In this document: in pieces, positions 8,855-17,299 of the stretch
How positions within the stretch are numbered: position 1 is the stretch's first letter
Layout of the letters: every line of letters begins with the position of its first letter
The notes under the pieces: generated by a model
Database searches by the model: none
Seen by the model: only the letters and a program-made list of their open reading frames with translations
What the model was told of the DNA's origin: nothing
Translations under genes and position numbers: made by a program
Assembly: GCA_024640345.1 (NCBI GenBank)
Contig: JAHEFD010000008.1
Coordinates: 1 to 64,000, forward strand
DNA: 64,000 nucleotides
Direction of reading: 5' to 3'
Source of the DNA: Woeseiaceae bacterium
GTDB lineage: Bacteria > Pseudomonadota > Gammaproteobacteria > Steroidobacterales > Woeseiaceae

Positions 8855-10099
8855 GTGGCAATCAAAACACGTCGAATCGGCTTATCTCTTGGCGCCGATA
8901 TTTGCTGGCCAATTTGTTACGAAGCACTTCTGAAGAAACTCGACCTGACAATACCGGACGGCAGGGACAAGATCCGTTTCGATGTTGAGCGTGTTTTTAT
9001 CGAACCATTTGATTTAAAACAGCCATGCGAGTATGACCTTGTTATCGACCGACTGACACACTGGTACCACACGTCACGTGAATGGATAAAGAAATCGATT
9101 CTTACTGACGATCTTTACGTCTTCAACAATCCCTGGTCGCTGCAATCGATGGAAAAGCAGACAACCTACTGCGCAATGATGCGTCTCGGTTTTCCAGTTC
9201 CCGATACCTGGCTGATCCCGCCAAAGTCATACGTCGAATCAGCCGATCTGCAGCCGACCCTCAAAAAGTATGCCCGGCTGTTTGACCTCGGTGCGATCGG
9301 CGACAAGATCGGTTATCCGTTATACATGAAGCCATATGACGGCGGGGCGTGGGTCGGCGTCACCGGAATCGATGATCAGCAATCCCTGCTGAGCGCCTAT
9401 GATGATAGCGGGACACGCGTCATGCACCTGCAAAAAGGGGTAGAAGCACACGACGCTTTCGTGCGTTGTATCGGGCTCGGTCCTCAATGGCGTTGCGTGA
9501 ACTACGACCCGGCCGCGCCCCTTCATGACCGATACCAGATGGACCTCGACTTCCTGCCGATCAGCGAAGAAACACATCTCGCCAACATGACAATGGTCAT
9601 CAATGCATTTTTTGGCTGGGATTTTAATTCCTGTGAATCCTTGCGCAGCAAGGGCATATGGCACCCTATCGATTTCGCGAATGCCTGTCCTGACTCACAG
9701 GTGACCTCACTGCACTTTCACTTTCCGTGGTTGATCAAGTCCAATATTCGCTGGTCTGTGTTTTGCGCAGCTACGAAGCGACGCATGAAAACGAACCTGG
9801 ACTGGCAGCAATATTTTGACATTGCGGACCAGGACAAACCGTTCGAGGAGAAACTCGCAGAATATGTTGCTATTGCAGAGCGGCATTTTGACGCCGAGCG
9901 ATTCAACGAATTCTGTGAGGAGCACCTTTCGGACCTGGATGAGATTGCGAACGAGTTCTTTACGACTGATCTTGTCAAGGACGCGATTCGACAGAAAGTT
10001 GAGGCACTTTATCCTGCGCACGAGCTGGATGAGTTTACGGAATTGTTCTGGAATCGCGTACAGGATTCCGTTCGCCTCGAAGGTGGACAGCCCGGATGA
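8855..10099 (+). CDS. ATP-grasp family protein (family distinct from the three paralogues)
   Basis: This 414-residue protein starts at GTG 8855, with AAGGAC seven bases upstream. Features point to an ATP-grasp fold: an N-terminal alpha/beta part, the motif NNPWSLQSMEKQTTYCAMMRLG that precedes the ATP-binding core in ligases of this type, the lysine loop YPLYMKPYDGGAWVGV, and a late segment NSCESLRSKGIWHPIDFANA that may replace the usual E-x-N metal site. A characteristic stretch CPDSQVTSLHFHFPW follows. The C-terminal 130 residues are helical and acidic. It is not closely similar to the 405-residue paralogues. Its stop overlaps the next esterase start (ATGA), so ligase and esterase are translationally coupled. 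Confidence 0.8.
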   Translation: MAIKTRRIGLSLGADICWPICYEALLKKLDLTIPDGRDKIRFDVERVFIEPFDLKQPCEYDLVIDRLTHWYHTSREWIKKSILTDDLYVFNNPWSLQSMEKQTTYCAMMRLGFPVPDTWLIPPKSYVESADLQPTLKKYARLFDLGAIGDKIGYPLYMKPYDGGAWVGVTGIDDQQSLLSAYDDSGTRVMHLQKGVEAHDAFVRCIGLGPQWRCVNYDPAAPLHDRYQMDLDFLPISEETHLANMTMVINAFFGWDFNSCESLRSKGIWHPIDFANACPDSQVTSLHFHFPWLIKSNIRWSVFCAATKRRMKTNLDWQQYFDIADQDKPFEEKLAEYVAIAERHFDAERFNEFCEEHLSDLDEIANEFFTTDLVKDAIRQKVEALYPAHELDEFTELFWNRVQDSVRLEGGQPG

Positions 10100-10827
10100 G
10101 CAGGAAAGAGGTCTTTCGCTGGCATTCGCCACACCTTGAACGGGAAGTACAGCTTGTGCGCTGGGGAGAAATCGGCACACCCGTGCTGTTGTTTCCGACA
10201 GCGGGCGGTGACGCCGAAGAAGTTGAGCGATTCCACCTTGTTCGGATGCTTGAACCGCTAATGGATGCCGGGCGCATCAAGGTCTATTCAACTGACAGCA
10301 TCGCTGGAAAGGCCTGGATCTCGGGCGAGCACTCCGGCGAATACTGTTCGAAATTGCAGAATCTCTTCGACGCATTTATATACAAGGAAGTTGGCGAGGC
10401 CATACGCAAGGACTGTAATTCACCAGACATTGAAATTGTCGCAACAGGCGCCTCGATTGGCGCATTTAATGCCGTTGCAACAGTATGCCGTCATCCGGAT
10501 GTATTCAAATTGGCAATCGCGATGAGCGGAACTTTTGACTTGTCAAAATACCTCGAGGGTCGCTTCAACCAGGATTTCTATTTTTCGTCGCCGTTACACT
10601 ATCTGCCTGACCTGAGCGGACCGCCACTCGATGCGCTCCAGCGACGCCTTATACTCCTGCCGACAGGAGAAGGTGACTACGAGGACATTGGCGAGTCGTG
10701 GAGACTCGCGAAGGTTCTTGGCGCGAAAGGCGTGCCGAATCGCGTTGACCCATGGGGGCCCGGATATCATCACAATTGGGTGACATGGCGCGAAATGCTG
10801 CCCAAATACCTGGACGAATTCGTCTGA
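10096..10827 (+). CDS. Alpha/beta-hydrolase esterase, short form
   Basis: This 243-residue single-domain hydrolase is related to esterase D/Fes-type enzymes and to the hydrolase half of the gene at 7648. It shows the N-terminal strand GTPVLLFPTAGGDAEE (oxyanion side), the YSTDSIAGKAW segment, nucleophile elbow ATGASIGAFNA (Ser about 120), and the C-terminal HHNWVTWREMLPKYL, whose adjacent histidines (about 225-226) would supply the catalytic base. It lacks the N-terminal sandwich found in its relative. No signal peptide is visible. It is coupled by ATGA to the ATP-grasp gene at 8855. A ligase next to an esterase suggests that a product is made and then released, or that an activated intermediate is proof-read; this is inference. 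Confidence 0.82.
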   Translation: MSRKEVFRWHSPHLEREVQLVRWGEIGTPVLLFPTAGGDAEEVERFHLVRMLEPLMDAGRIKVYSTDSIAGKAWISGEHSGEYCSKLQNLFDAFIYKEVGEAIRKDCNSPDIEIVATGASIGAFNAVATVCRHPDVFKLAIAMSGTFDLSKYLEGRFNQDFYFSSPLHYLPDLSGPPLDALQRRLILLPTGEGDYEDIGESWRLAKVLGAKGVPNRVDPWGPGYHHNWVTWREMLPKYLDEFV

Positions 10828-10866
10828 TGATATGTGTCAGACCCAGTCAAACTTGCGGAGAAATCA

Positions 10867-10920
10867 ATGGATGAAAGAGAACAGGCGGAACTGGCCGCGC
10901 TACCGGCAATCCTCCAGTAA
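10867..10920 (+). CDS. Possible 17-residue peptide ORF, with an in-frame open extension after its stop
   Basis: A GGAG at 10857-10860 sits six bases before an ATG at 10867, an ideal ribosome-binding arrangement, 39 bases after the esterase stop. The ORF encodes MDEREQAELAALPAILQ then TAA. The same frame stays open past this TAA to a TAG at 11044-11046, reading LIVNRRPQHND, then SSDPAWRSIFEDANYLAQRF and further residues, which look protein-like. This could be a real tiny peptide, a 59-codon gene broken by one stop, or chance. A GTG at 10927 could start the second half on its own. Its position among ATP-grasp ligases, one of them PGM1-like, makes a ligase substrate conceivable, but nothing in the sequence proves it. 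Confidence 0.3.
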   Translation: MDEREQAELAALPAILQ

Positions 10921-11046
10921 TTGATTGTGAATCGCCGACCACAGCATAACGATTCTTCCGATCCGGCCTGGCGTTCAATCTTCGAAGACGCTAATTATCT
11001 TGCACAACGGTTTGGCGGGGTCTATTCACGCAATCAGCGAGACTAG

Positions 11047-11078
11047 TAAAAAAAGGACGGGATCCGACCCTTTTTTTA
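11047..11078. terminator. Bidirectional terminator between convergent genes
   Basis: TAAAAAAAGG at 11047-11056 pairs perfectly with CCTTTTTTTA at 11069-11078, around a 12-base loop that itself contains GGATCC. The A-run and T-run flank a short GC-rich hairpin on both strands, so it can stop transcription from the left-hand esterase operon and from the ATP-grasp gene ending at 11082 on the minus strand. Its shape also resembles short palindromes seen near REP elements, so a mobile origin is possible. Confidence 0.7.
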
Positions 11079-11081
11079 ATT

Positions 11082-12299
11082 TTACTCTGCGTAAAGCTGC
11101 AGATCCGTCCCAACGGCGTCAGCCATTGCCAGCGTTTGCTGCAGGTCAGGGTGCCGCAACATCACGAAGCCGTCGGAGACCAGGGTCTTCTGCCAGTCCC
11201 GTCGCGGCGTTCCCGGCTGCAGCAGGGTATTCCAGACGACATGCTGACCAAACTGTTGCTGTAGCCGGTCGACGCCCTCGATCCGCGAGATTCGGCCGAC
11301 GCCTCGCGCTCGCTTGAAAATGATCGCCACATTGTAAAGACGCTCGATCTCCTGATCGATCCTGCCCTGGGTCACCGCCTGCCCCCAGGCGCGAAACACG
11401 TCGAAATCACATGCGTACTTCATCTGGTCGACCTGGTGGGCTCCCGGCGGCCGGGCGCCGATTTCACCAAACACGACCTCACCGTCCGCTTTTCGATACC
11501 ACTCCATGTGCGTAAAACCGGTATCGAACTCCAGCGCCCTGATGACCTCATAACCCATACGAATGCCGTCCGCCAGGTCCGGCTGGTCGACGTTCCTCAG
11601 CGCGATAACCTGCGGGCTGATCCACTCGTTGCTGCGGGCGATCAACGGTCGTGGTCGATACCAGGCCACATTGTAATAAGCGATTTTGCCGCCGATGGTA
11701 ATGGTATCGAAAGTAAACTCCTCCCCATCGACGAATTCCTCAACGCTGACCGTTGATACATGCCTCAAGCGTGGTAGTACCGCACGAAGATCATCGACAT
11801 TGTCTACCCGATACGTGTCGGCCGATCCGGCGCCTGCGATCGGTTTCAGTATCAGCGGAAACCCGATCTTTTCTGCCGCTTCCCAGCAACCCGCGATACT
11901 GTCAACAGCCACATGCTTCGGGGTGCGTATCTTCGCCGCATCCAGCGCAACCTTCATCGCCTCTTTGTCGCGGAAGCGATGCGCCTGTTCGATACTTAAT
12001 CCCGATACCCCGAAATGTTGCCGCAATTCCGCGGCAAGCATTATGCCCGGCTCCCAGAGACATTCGATCCTGTCGATGGCCTGGCCACGAAGCTGCGCAT
12101 GCATTTGTTTAATAACATCTGCACTGTTCCACAGGGACGGCACCTGGATGTATTCATCCAGCGAGCGCCGAACCAGTTCCGGCAACGCACCCGTTCCCTG
12201 GTCCCCGATGCCGATGACCCTGGCGCCACACTCTGCAAGGCCGCGTGTAAATTCTGGCATGTCAGCCGGATAACCCGGCGATATGATTAATACATTCAT
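11082..12299 (-). CDS. ATP-grasp ligase, paralogue B
   Basis: This 405-residue ATP-grasp protein has the same layout as the genes at 5489 and 13859. It has the pre-ATP-grasp domain MNVLIISPGYPADMPEFTRG, HRFRDKEAMKVALDAAKIRTP, the lysine loop FPLILKPIAGAGSADTYRV, the lid VEEFVDGEEFTFDT, and the metal strand HMEWYRKADGEVVFGEIGAR followed by PPGAHQVDQM. The start is placed at the ATG at 12299 because homologous sequence begins there; the frame continues 13 codons upstream without similarity. It is the only minus-strand gene in the cluster and diverges from glgA across 90 bases, so it has its own promoter and may be regulated apart from the others. Confidence 0.88.
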   Translation of the reverse strand: MNVLIISPGYPADMPEFTRGLAECGARVIGIGDQGTGALPELVRRSLDEYIQVPSLWNSADVIKQMHAQLRGQAIDRIECLWEPGIMLAAELRQHFGVSGLSIEQAHRFRDKEAMKVALDAAKIRTPKHVAVDSIAGCWEAAEKIGFPLILKPIAGAGSADTYRVDNVDDLRAVLPRLRHVSTVSVEEFVDGEEFTFDTITIGGKIAYYNVAWYRPRPLIARSNEWISPQVIALRNVDQPDLADGIRMGYEVIRALEFDTGFTHMEWYRKADGEVVFGEIGARPPGAHQVDQMKYACDFDVFRAWGQAVTQGRIDQEIERLYNVAIIFKRARGVGRISRIEGVDRLQQQFGQHVVWNTLLQPGTPRRDWQKTLVSDGFVMLRHPDLQQTLAMADAVGTDLQLYAE

Positions 12300-12389
12300 T
12301 TTTGTTTTGACATTATTTCCGGTTGCACCGCGGCACAAGTCGCGGACGGGTTAGAATAGCACTTTAGTCATAACAATCCCGGCCTCCCA

Positions 12390-13862
12390 TTGCCTCACAA
12401 GAAACCACTGAAAATTTGCCTGGCCAGTTCGGAATTCGCGCCGCTGGCCAAGACAGGCGGCCTCGCTGACGTCAGCGCATCGCTCGCGGCGTATTTACAT
12501 ACGGCTGGTCACGACGTTCGGCTGATCCTGCCTTTCTATGACACGCTGGACACGAGCGGCCTCGACATCGTGCCCGTTGATTACCTGCAGCAGGTACCGA
12601 TCAGCATCGGTCCACGTCACGGTCATTTTTCGATCGATATGACGACGTTACCGGGAAGCGGCCTGCCTGTGTACCTGTTACGTTGCCCCGACCTGTACGA
12701 GCGCGGCGGCCTTTATACTCGGGACGACGACGAGCACCGCCGCTTCATACTGCTGTCACGCGCCGCCATCGAAATGTGCCAGCACATGGGATTTGCACCG
12801 GATATATTTCATTGCCACGACTGGCACACGTCGTTGATTCCTCTGTATCTGAAAACGACATATGCGTGGGACAAACTTTTTTCCAGAACCCGGTCGGTAT
12901 TAACGATACATAATATCGGTTACCAGGGTATCTTCGACGCTGGCATCATCGGCGACCTTGACCTGAAGGGTGGCGAAGGCGAGCTCCACCAGGACGACCT
13001 GAAACTGGGTCGAATCAACTTCCTGAAAACCGGCGTTCTGCACGCACACCAGCTCACGACGGTCAGCCCGACTTACGCCCAGGAGATTCTTGGAGACGAA
13101 TACGGCATGGGTTTGCAGGACCTGCTAAGGACTCGGAGCAATTCGCTGACAGGTATCCTCAATGGCATCGATGAAGCGGAGTGGAACCCGGAGTCCGATC
13201 CACTGATACCAAAACCCTATTCCGCAAAAAATCTCGCCGGAAAAGCTGCCTGCAAACTCGCACTGATGGATGATCTTGAATTGAAGGGCGGCGGCGAACG
13301 CCCGGTCATTGGTATCGTGACACGGCTCACCAGTCAGAAAGGCATCGACCTGATGCAAAAGGTATTGCCCGGGCTGCTTCATGAGCGCGACTTTGCACTC
13401 GCCGTTTTGGGCAGTGGCGAACCACGGTACGAACGGTTCTTTGCCTCGCTGCAGAATTCACTACGTGACTCTGTTTGCTTCTATCGCGGTTACAGCAACA
13501 AGCTGGCGCACTGGATTGAAGCCGGGAGTGATATTTTTCTGATGCCGTCCCTTTACGAGCCATGCGGACTCAACCAGATGTACAGCCTGAAATATGGCAC
13601 AGTGCCAATCGTACGACAGACCGGCGGTCTTGCCGATTCCGTCCAGCTGATCGATCCCGGCGCAGCCACCGGCACGGGTGTCGTTTTTCGTGACTACAAC
13701 GAAAAAGCACTTAAATGGGCCATCAATGCCGCACTGGACCTGTATGCCAACAAACCGGTTTGGAAAAAAATCATGAAAAACGGCATGGCAATGGATTTTT
13801 CGTGGAATCATCAGGGTTCCATGTACGTGGATCTGTTTCGAACGTTGAGTGCATCACGATGA
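12390..13862 (+). CDS. glgA: Glycogen synthase (ADP-glucose-dependent, GT5)
   Basis: This 490-residue enzyme transfers glucose from ADP-glucose to the non-reducing end of alpha-1,4-glucan. The N-terminal GT5 signature LASSEFAPLAKTGGLADV contains the ADP-glucose-binding KTGGL. Further motifs are FHCHDWHTSLIPLYLK, LTIHNIGYQGIFD, TVSPTYAQEI, and the C-terminal acceptor/nucleotide loop PSLYEPCGLNQMYSLKYG. The length is typical (about 480). It starts with TTG at 12390; no strong ribosome-binding site is visible, so translation may be weak. The stop overlaps ATP-grasp paralogue C by ATGA, which directly couples glycogen synthesis to a ligase. Confidence 0.96.
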   Translation: MPHKKPLKICLASSEFAPLAKTGGLADVSASLAAYLHTAGHDVRLILPFYDTLDTSGLDIVPVDYLQQVPISIGPRHGHFSIDMTTLPGSGLPVYLLRCPDLYERGGLYTRDDDEHRRFILLSRAAIEMCQHMGFAPDIFHCHDWHTSLIPLYLKTTYAWDKLFSRTRSVLTIHNIGYQGIFDAGIIGDLDLKGGEGELHQDDLKLGRINFLKTGVLHAHQLTTVSPTYAQEILGDEYGMGLQDLLRTRSNSLTGILNGIDEAEWNPESDPLIPKPYSAKNLAGKAACKLALMDDLELKGGGERPVIGIVTRLTSQKGIDLMQKVLPGLLHERDFALAVLGSGEPRYERFFASLQNSLRDSVCFYRGYSNKLAHWIEAGSDIFLMPSLYEPCGLNQMYSLKYGTVPIVRQTGGLADSVQLIDPGAATGTGVVFRDYNEKALKWAINAALDLYANKPVWKKIMKNGMAMDFSWNHQGSMYVDLFRTLSASR

Positions 13863-15079
13863 ACGTCATTTTTATCGAGCCTTCATTCCCGTATAACCAG
13901 CGCGAGTTTGTGCGTGCTTTGCACGCTGCCGGAGCCAACGTCATCGGCATCGGCGAACGTCCCGCCTCAAGCCTGAGTGCAAACCTGAAGGAATGGCTTT
14001 CGGAGTACGTTCAGGTGTCGTCCGTCGTTCATGAGCCGTCATTGCTTGAAGCGGTAACCGCGGTGCAACGCGCCGTCTGGGTCGACCGGCTGGAGGCCAC
14101 CGTTGAGGCCCATATAATGGCCGCGGCATCAGTCCGCGAGGCGGCGGGGATTCCCGGCACATCGGTCAAAACGGCGTATCTGTGTCGTGACAAACCGGCG
14201 ATGAAGGAAGCGCTGCGGGAAGCGGGTATTCCATGTGCACAGTCGACCCGGGCGAAATCGGCGCAGGATGCTCGCGACTTCGCATCTGCCGTGGGTTACC
14301 CCTTGATCATCAAACCACCTGCCGGTGCCGGCGCGTCTGCAACCTATCGCGTCGATGACGATCGCGAACTCGAATCGGTTATCACCGAGTCGGGCCTGGC
14401 GGACGGGAAAGCAGTCGCGATCGAAGAGTTCATTGAGGGGCACGAGGGATATCTCGACACACTGACAATCAATGGCGAGGTGACTCACGAGTTCATCACG
14501 CATTATTACCCCAATGTGCTGACGGCCATGCGCGAGCGCTGGATATCACCCCAGATGGTCACGACGAACCGAATCGAGGCTCCCGGTTACGGCGAAGTCC
14601 GGAAAATGGCGCGTGACGTTATCAGGATTCTGGACATCGGCACCTCTGCGACGCACATGGAATGGTTTGCAGGGCCGAAGGGGTTGAAGTTTTCCGAGAT
14701 CGGATGTCGCCCGCCCGGCGTGGGCCAGTGGGATGTCTACAATGCGGCGAACGAATTCGATCTTTATTTCGAATGGGCACACGCGCTCATCCATGGAAGC
14801 ACCCACACCAAACCGTCACGTCGTTATGCGGCTGGCATGATCGCCCTGCGCCCTGGTCGCGATGGCCAGATCACCGGGTACTCCGGTGTCGATGCTATCA
14901 GTCGCCGATATGGTGAAAACATCGTAGCCGCACATTTTCCGGATGCCGGTACCCCGACTCAGCCCGTCGAAGGTGGTTACATGGCGAATGCCTGGATGCG
15001 CATGCGGCATCCTGACTACGACCAGTTGCGTGCAATCCTCAGCGACGTCGGTGAAACCATCAAGGTACACGCCGCCTGA
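13859..15079 (+). CDS. ATP-grasp ligase, paralogue C
   Basis: This 406-residue paralogue of the genes at 5489 and 11082 starts at the ATG overlapping the glgA stop; the frame is open further upstream inside glgA, but homology begins here (MNVIFIEPSFPYNQREFVRA, matching paralogue B's start). It shows CRDKPAMKEALREAGIPCAQ, the lysine loop YPLIIKPPAGAGASATYRV, the lid IEEFIEGHEGYLDT and the metal strand HMEWFAGPKGLKFSEIGCR then PPGVGQWD. It lies between glgA and glgB, 27 bases before the glgB GTG, and so is embedded in the synthetic half of the pathway. The conserved core suggests all three paralogues use similar chemistry on different acceptors or donors; this is inference. Confidence 0.9.
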   Translation: MNVIFIEPSFPYNQREFVRALHAAGANVIGIGERPASSLSANLKEWLSEYVQVSSVVHEPSLLEAVTAVQRAVWVDRLEATVEAHIMAAASVREAAGIPGTSVKTAYLCRDKPAMKEALREAGIPCAQSTRAKSAQDARDFASAVGYPLIIKPPAGAGASATYRVDDDRELESVITESGLADGKAVAIEEFIEGHEGYLDTLTINGEVTHEFITHYYPNVLTAMRERWISPQMVTTNRIEAPGYGEVRKMARDVIRILDIGTSATHMEWFAGPKGLKFSEIGCRPPGVGQWDVYNAANEFDLYFEWAHALIHGSTHTKPSRRYAAGMIALRPGRDGQITGYSGVDAISRRYGENIVAAHFPDAGTPTQPVEGGYMANAWMRMRHPDYDQLRAILSDVGETIKVHAA

Positions 15080-15106
15080 CCGGCTGCGCCAGGGACATCC
15101 GGATAC

Positions 15107-17299
15107 GTGCGCGCGCAAAAGCTAAGAACAGATAACGAGGAAGTTATACGCCTGCTCGAAGCGCGTCATCATGATCCGTTTTCCATCTTGGGGCGGCATG
15201 GGAGCGAACGCAAAGGATTCATTCGTGCGTTCATGCCTCGTTGCCGTTCGATACACGTCGAGACCTACGACCGTCCGATGAATCGCGTCGGCGATACGGA
15301 TATTTTCGAATATGCCGGTGACCTGTCCGGCATTCCACAGCGTTACCGCCTGCTCGTTGAGAACGAGCACGGGCAGTCCTGGGAAATCCATGATCCCTAT
15401 TGCTTCGGTCCCGTAATCGGTGATGCCGAGCTGAAAAGCTTCAACGCCGGCACCCACCGGGCGGCACAAACCATCCTGGGTGCCAATGGCCGCTGCATCG
15501 ACAATATTCACGGCACGCTATTCGCCGTGTGGGCGCCGAACGCCGGACGCGTCAGCGTGGTTGGTGAATTCAACGAATGGGATGGACGATGTCACCCGAT
15601 GCGCATTCGTGGCGAAAGCGGCGTGTGGGAGCTGTTTATTCCAGGACTCGTCGAAGGGCGGTACAAATTTGAACTGCGACAACGCGACGGCGATGGCGTA
15701 CTTCTGAAGTGCGATCCGTACGCGCGTGCCAGCGAACTAAGGCCCGCTACGGCGAATCTCATTGCTGGGCCGGATAACTATGCGTGGCAGGACCAGGCAT
15801 GGCTCGACAAACGCAAGGCCGATGAGTGGCGACATGCACCCCTCTCCGTGTACGAGGTACACCTCGGGTCATGGCGTCGGAATTCAGACGGTTCTTTCAA
15901 AAATTACAGAACGCTCGCCAGGGAACTGGTCGACTATGTCAGCGATCTCGGGTTCACGCATATCGAGTTACTGCCCGTCACCGAACATCCCCTGGACGAA
16001 TCGTGGGGATACCAGACCACCGGCTATTTCTCGCCAACCAGTCGTTTCGGATCACCGGACGATTTCCGCTGGTTTGTTGATCATTGCCATCAGCGCAATA
16101 TCGGCGTGATCCTTGACTGGGTGCCGGCACACTTTCCGCGCGATGCTCACGCGCTTGCCAATTTCGACGGCACGAACCTGTACGAATACCATGATCTGCG
16201 CAAGGCCGAACACCGCGACTGGGGTACGCTGGTTTTCAATTATGAACGCGACGAGGTCAAAAGCTTCCTTATATCCAGCGCCTTGTTCTGGCTGCGGGAC
16301 TTTCACCTTGACGGGCTGCGTGTAGATGCCGTCGCTTCGATGATTTACCTGAACTTTTCGCGGCAGTCAGAAGACTGGGTGCCGAATCGATTCGGCGGTC
16401 ATCAAAATCTCGAGGCTGTCGATTTCATATGCGAAATGAATAACGCGGTCGCCGAAACATGCCCTGGTTGCCTCATGATTGCAGAAGAGTCGACCGACTG
16501 GGAAGGTATAACGAGTTCGACATCGCGTGGCGGCCTGGGCTTTCATTTGAAATGGAATATGGGGTGGATGCACGACACGCTTAATTATATTGCCAAGGAT
16601 TCAATCCACCGCAAGCATCACCAGGACTGGCTGACTTTCGCACCAACCTATGCATTTGACGAAAATTTTATGCTGCCGCTGTCTCACGATGAAGTCGTGC
16701 ACCTGAAGCGATCGCTGCTGGGCAGAATGCCCGGCGATGAATGGCAGCGCCTGGCGAATTTGCGGCTTCTTTACTTCTACCAATGGTGTTTCCCGGGTAA
16801 AAAGCTGCTCTTTATGGGCGGTGAGCTGGCGCAGCCCACGGAATGGGATGCCGGCAGTAGCCTGCAATGGGATCAGTCCGATAAAAACGGGCCAAAAGGT
16901 GTTGCCTGCCTGTTGCGGGAACTGAACAGGCTGCACCGGTCAATGCCGGCAGTAAGCTATTGGGACTTTGACAAGAAGGGGTTTGAGTGGATTGATGGCG
17001 ACGATCGGGATCGCTCGGTCATCGCTTTCATGCGTCATGCGCCAAACGAGACGGCGATCATCGTGCTGAATTTCACGCCTGTCGTGCGCTACGACTATCG
17101 AATTGGTGTACCGTATTCCGGGAGTTATCATGAAGTGCTTAACTCTGATGATGTCCGATTCGGCGGTAGCGGCGTCAACAACGGCGGTGAAATCGCGAGT
17201 GAAAAGACAGGTATTCATGGTCGCGCGCAGAGTATCCGATTGACATTGCCGCCGCTTGCGGGACTCATCATTCAACGGTCCACCATTCCGGCCACGTGA
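15107..17299 (+). CDS. glgB: 1,4-alpha-glucan branching enzyme (GH13)
   Basis: This 730-residue enzyme creates alpha-1,6 branches in glycogen. Order: an N-terminal N1 domain (HHDPFSILGRHG), CBM48 (LFAVWAPNAGRVSVVGEFN then EWDG), and the GH13 barrel with YEVHLGSW, ELLPVTEHPLDESWGYQ, GLRVDAVASMIYL (nucleophile Asp), CLMIAEESTDWEG (acid/base Glu) and MLPLSHDEVVH (third Asp), then a C-terminal beta domain. Length and motifs are standard for a proteobacterial GlgB. It starts with GTG at 15107, with AGGGA about a dozen bases upstream. Its stop overlaps the GTG of the PGM1-like ligase (GTGA), an unusual partner for a branching enzyme. Confidence 0.97.
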   Translation: MRAQKLRTDNEEVIRLLEARHHDPFSILGRHGSERKGFIRAFMPRCRSIHVETYDRPMNRVGDTDIFEYAGDLSGIPQRYRLLVENEHGQSWEIHDPYCFGPVIGDAELKSFNAGTHRAAQTILGANGRCIDNIHGTLFAVWAPNAGRVSVVGEFNEWDGRCHPMRIRGESGVWELFIPGLVEGRYKFELRQRDGDGVLLKCDPYARASELRPATANLIAGPDNYAWQDQAWLDKRKADEWRHAPLSVYEVHLGSWRRNSDGSFKNYRTLARELVDYVSDLGFTHIELLPVTEHPLDESWGYQTTGYFSPTSRFGSPDDFRWFVDHCHQRNIGVILDWVPAHFPRDAHALANFDGTNLYEYHDLRKAEHRDWGTLVFNYERDEVKSFLISSALFWLRDFHLDGLRVDAVASMIYLNFSRQSEDWVPNRFGGHQNLEAVDFICEMNNAVAETCPGCLMIAEESTDWEGITSSTSRGGLGFHLKWNMGWMHDTLNYIAKDSIHRKHHQDWLTFAPTYAFDENFMLPLSHDEVVHLKRSLLGRMPGDEWQRLANLRLLYFYQWCFPGKKLLFMGGELAQPTEWDAGSSLQWDQSDKNGPKGVACLLRELNRLHRSMPAVSYWDFDKKGFEWIDGDDRDRSVIAFMRHAPNETAIIVLNFTPVVRYDYRIGVPYSGSYHEVLNSDDVRFGGSGVNNGGEIASEKTGIHGRAQSIRLTLPPLAGLIIQRSTIPAT

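Noticed and set aside
10828-11081. Insertion-sequence remnant suggested by the A/T-run palindrome
   Set aside because: No transposase fragment or target duplication can be seen; a bidirectional terminator between convergent genes explains the palindrome.
13715-13858. Upstream extension of ATP-grasp paralogue C into glgA
   Set aside because: The added residues overlap GlgA in another frame and have no counterpart in the paralogues, which start with the strand at 13859.
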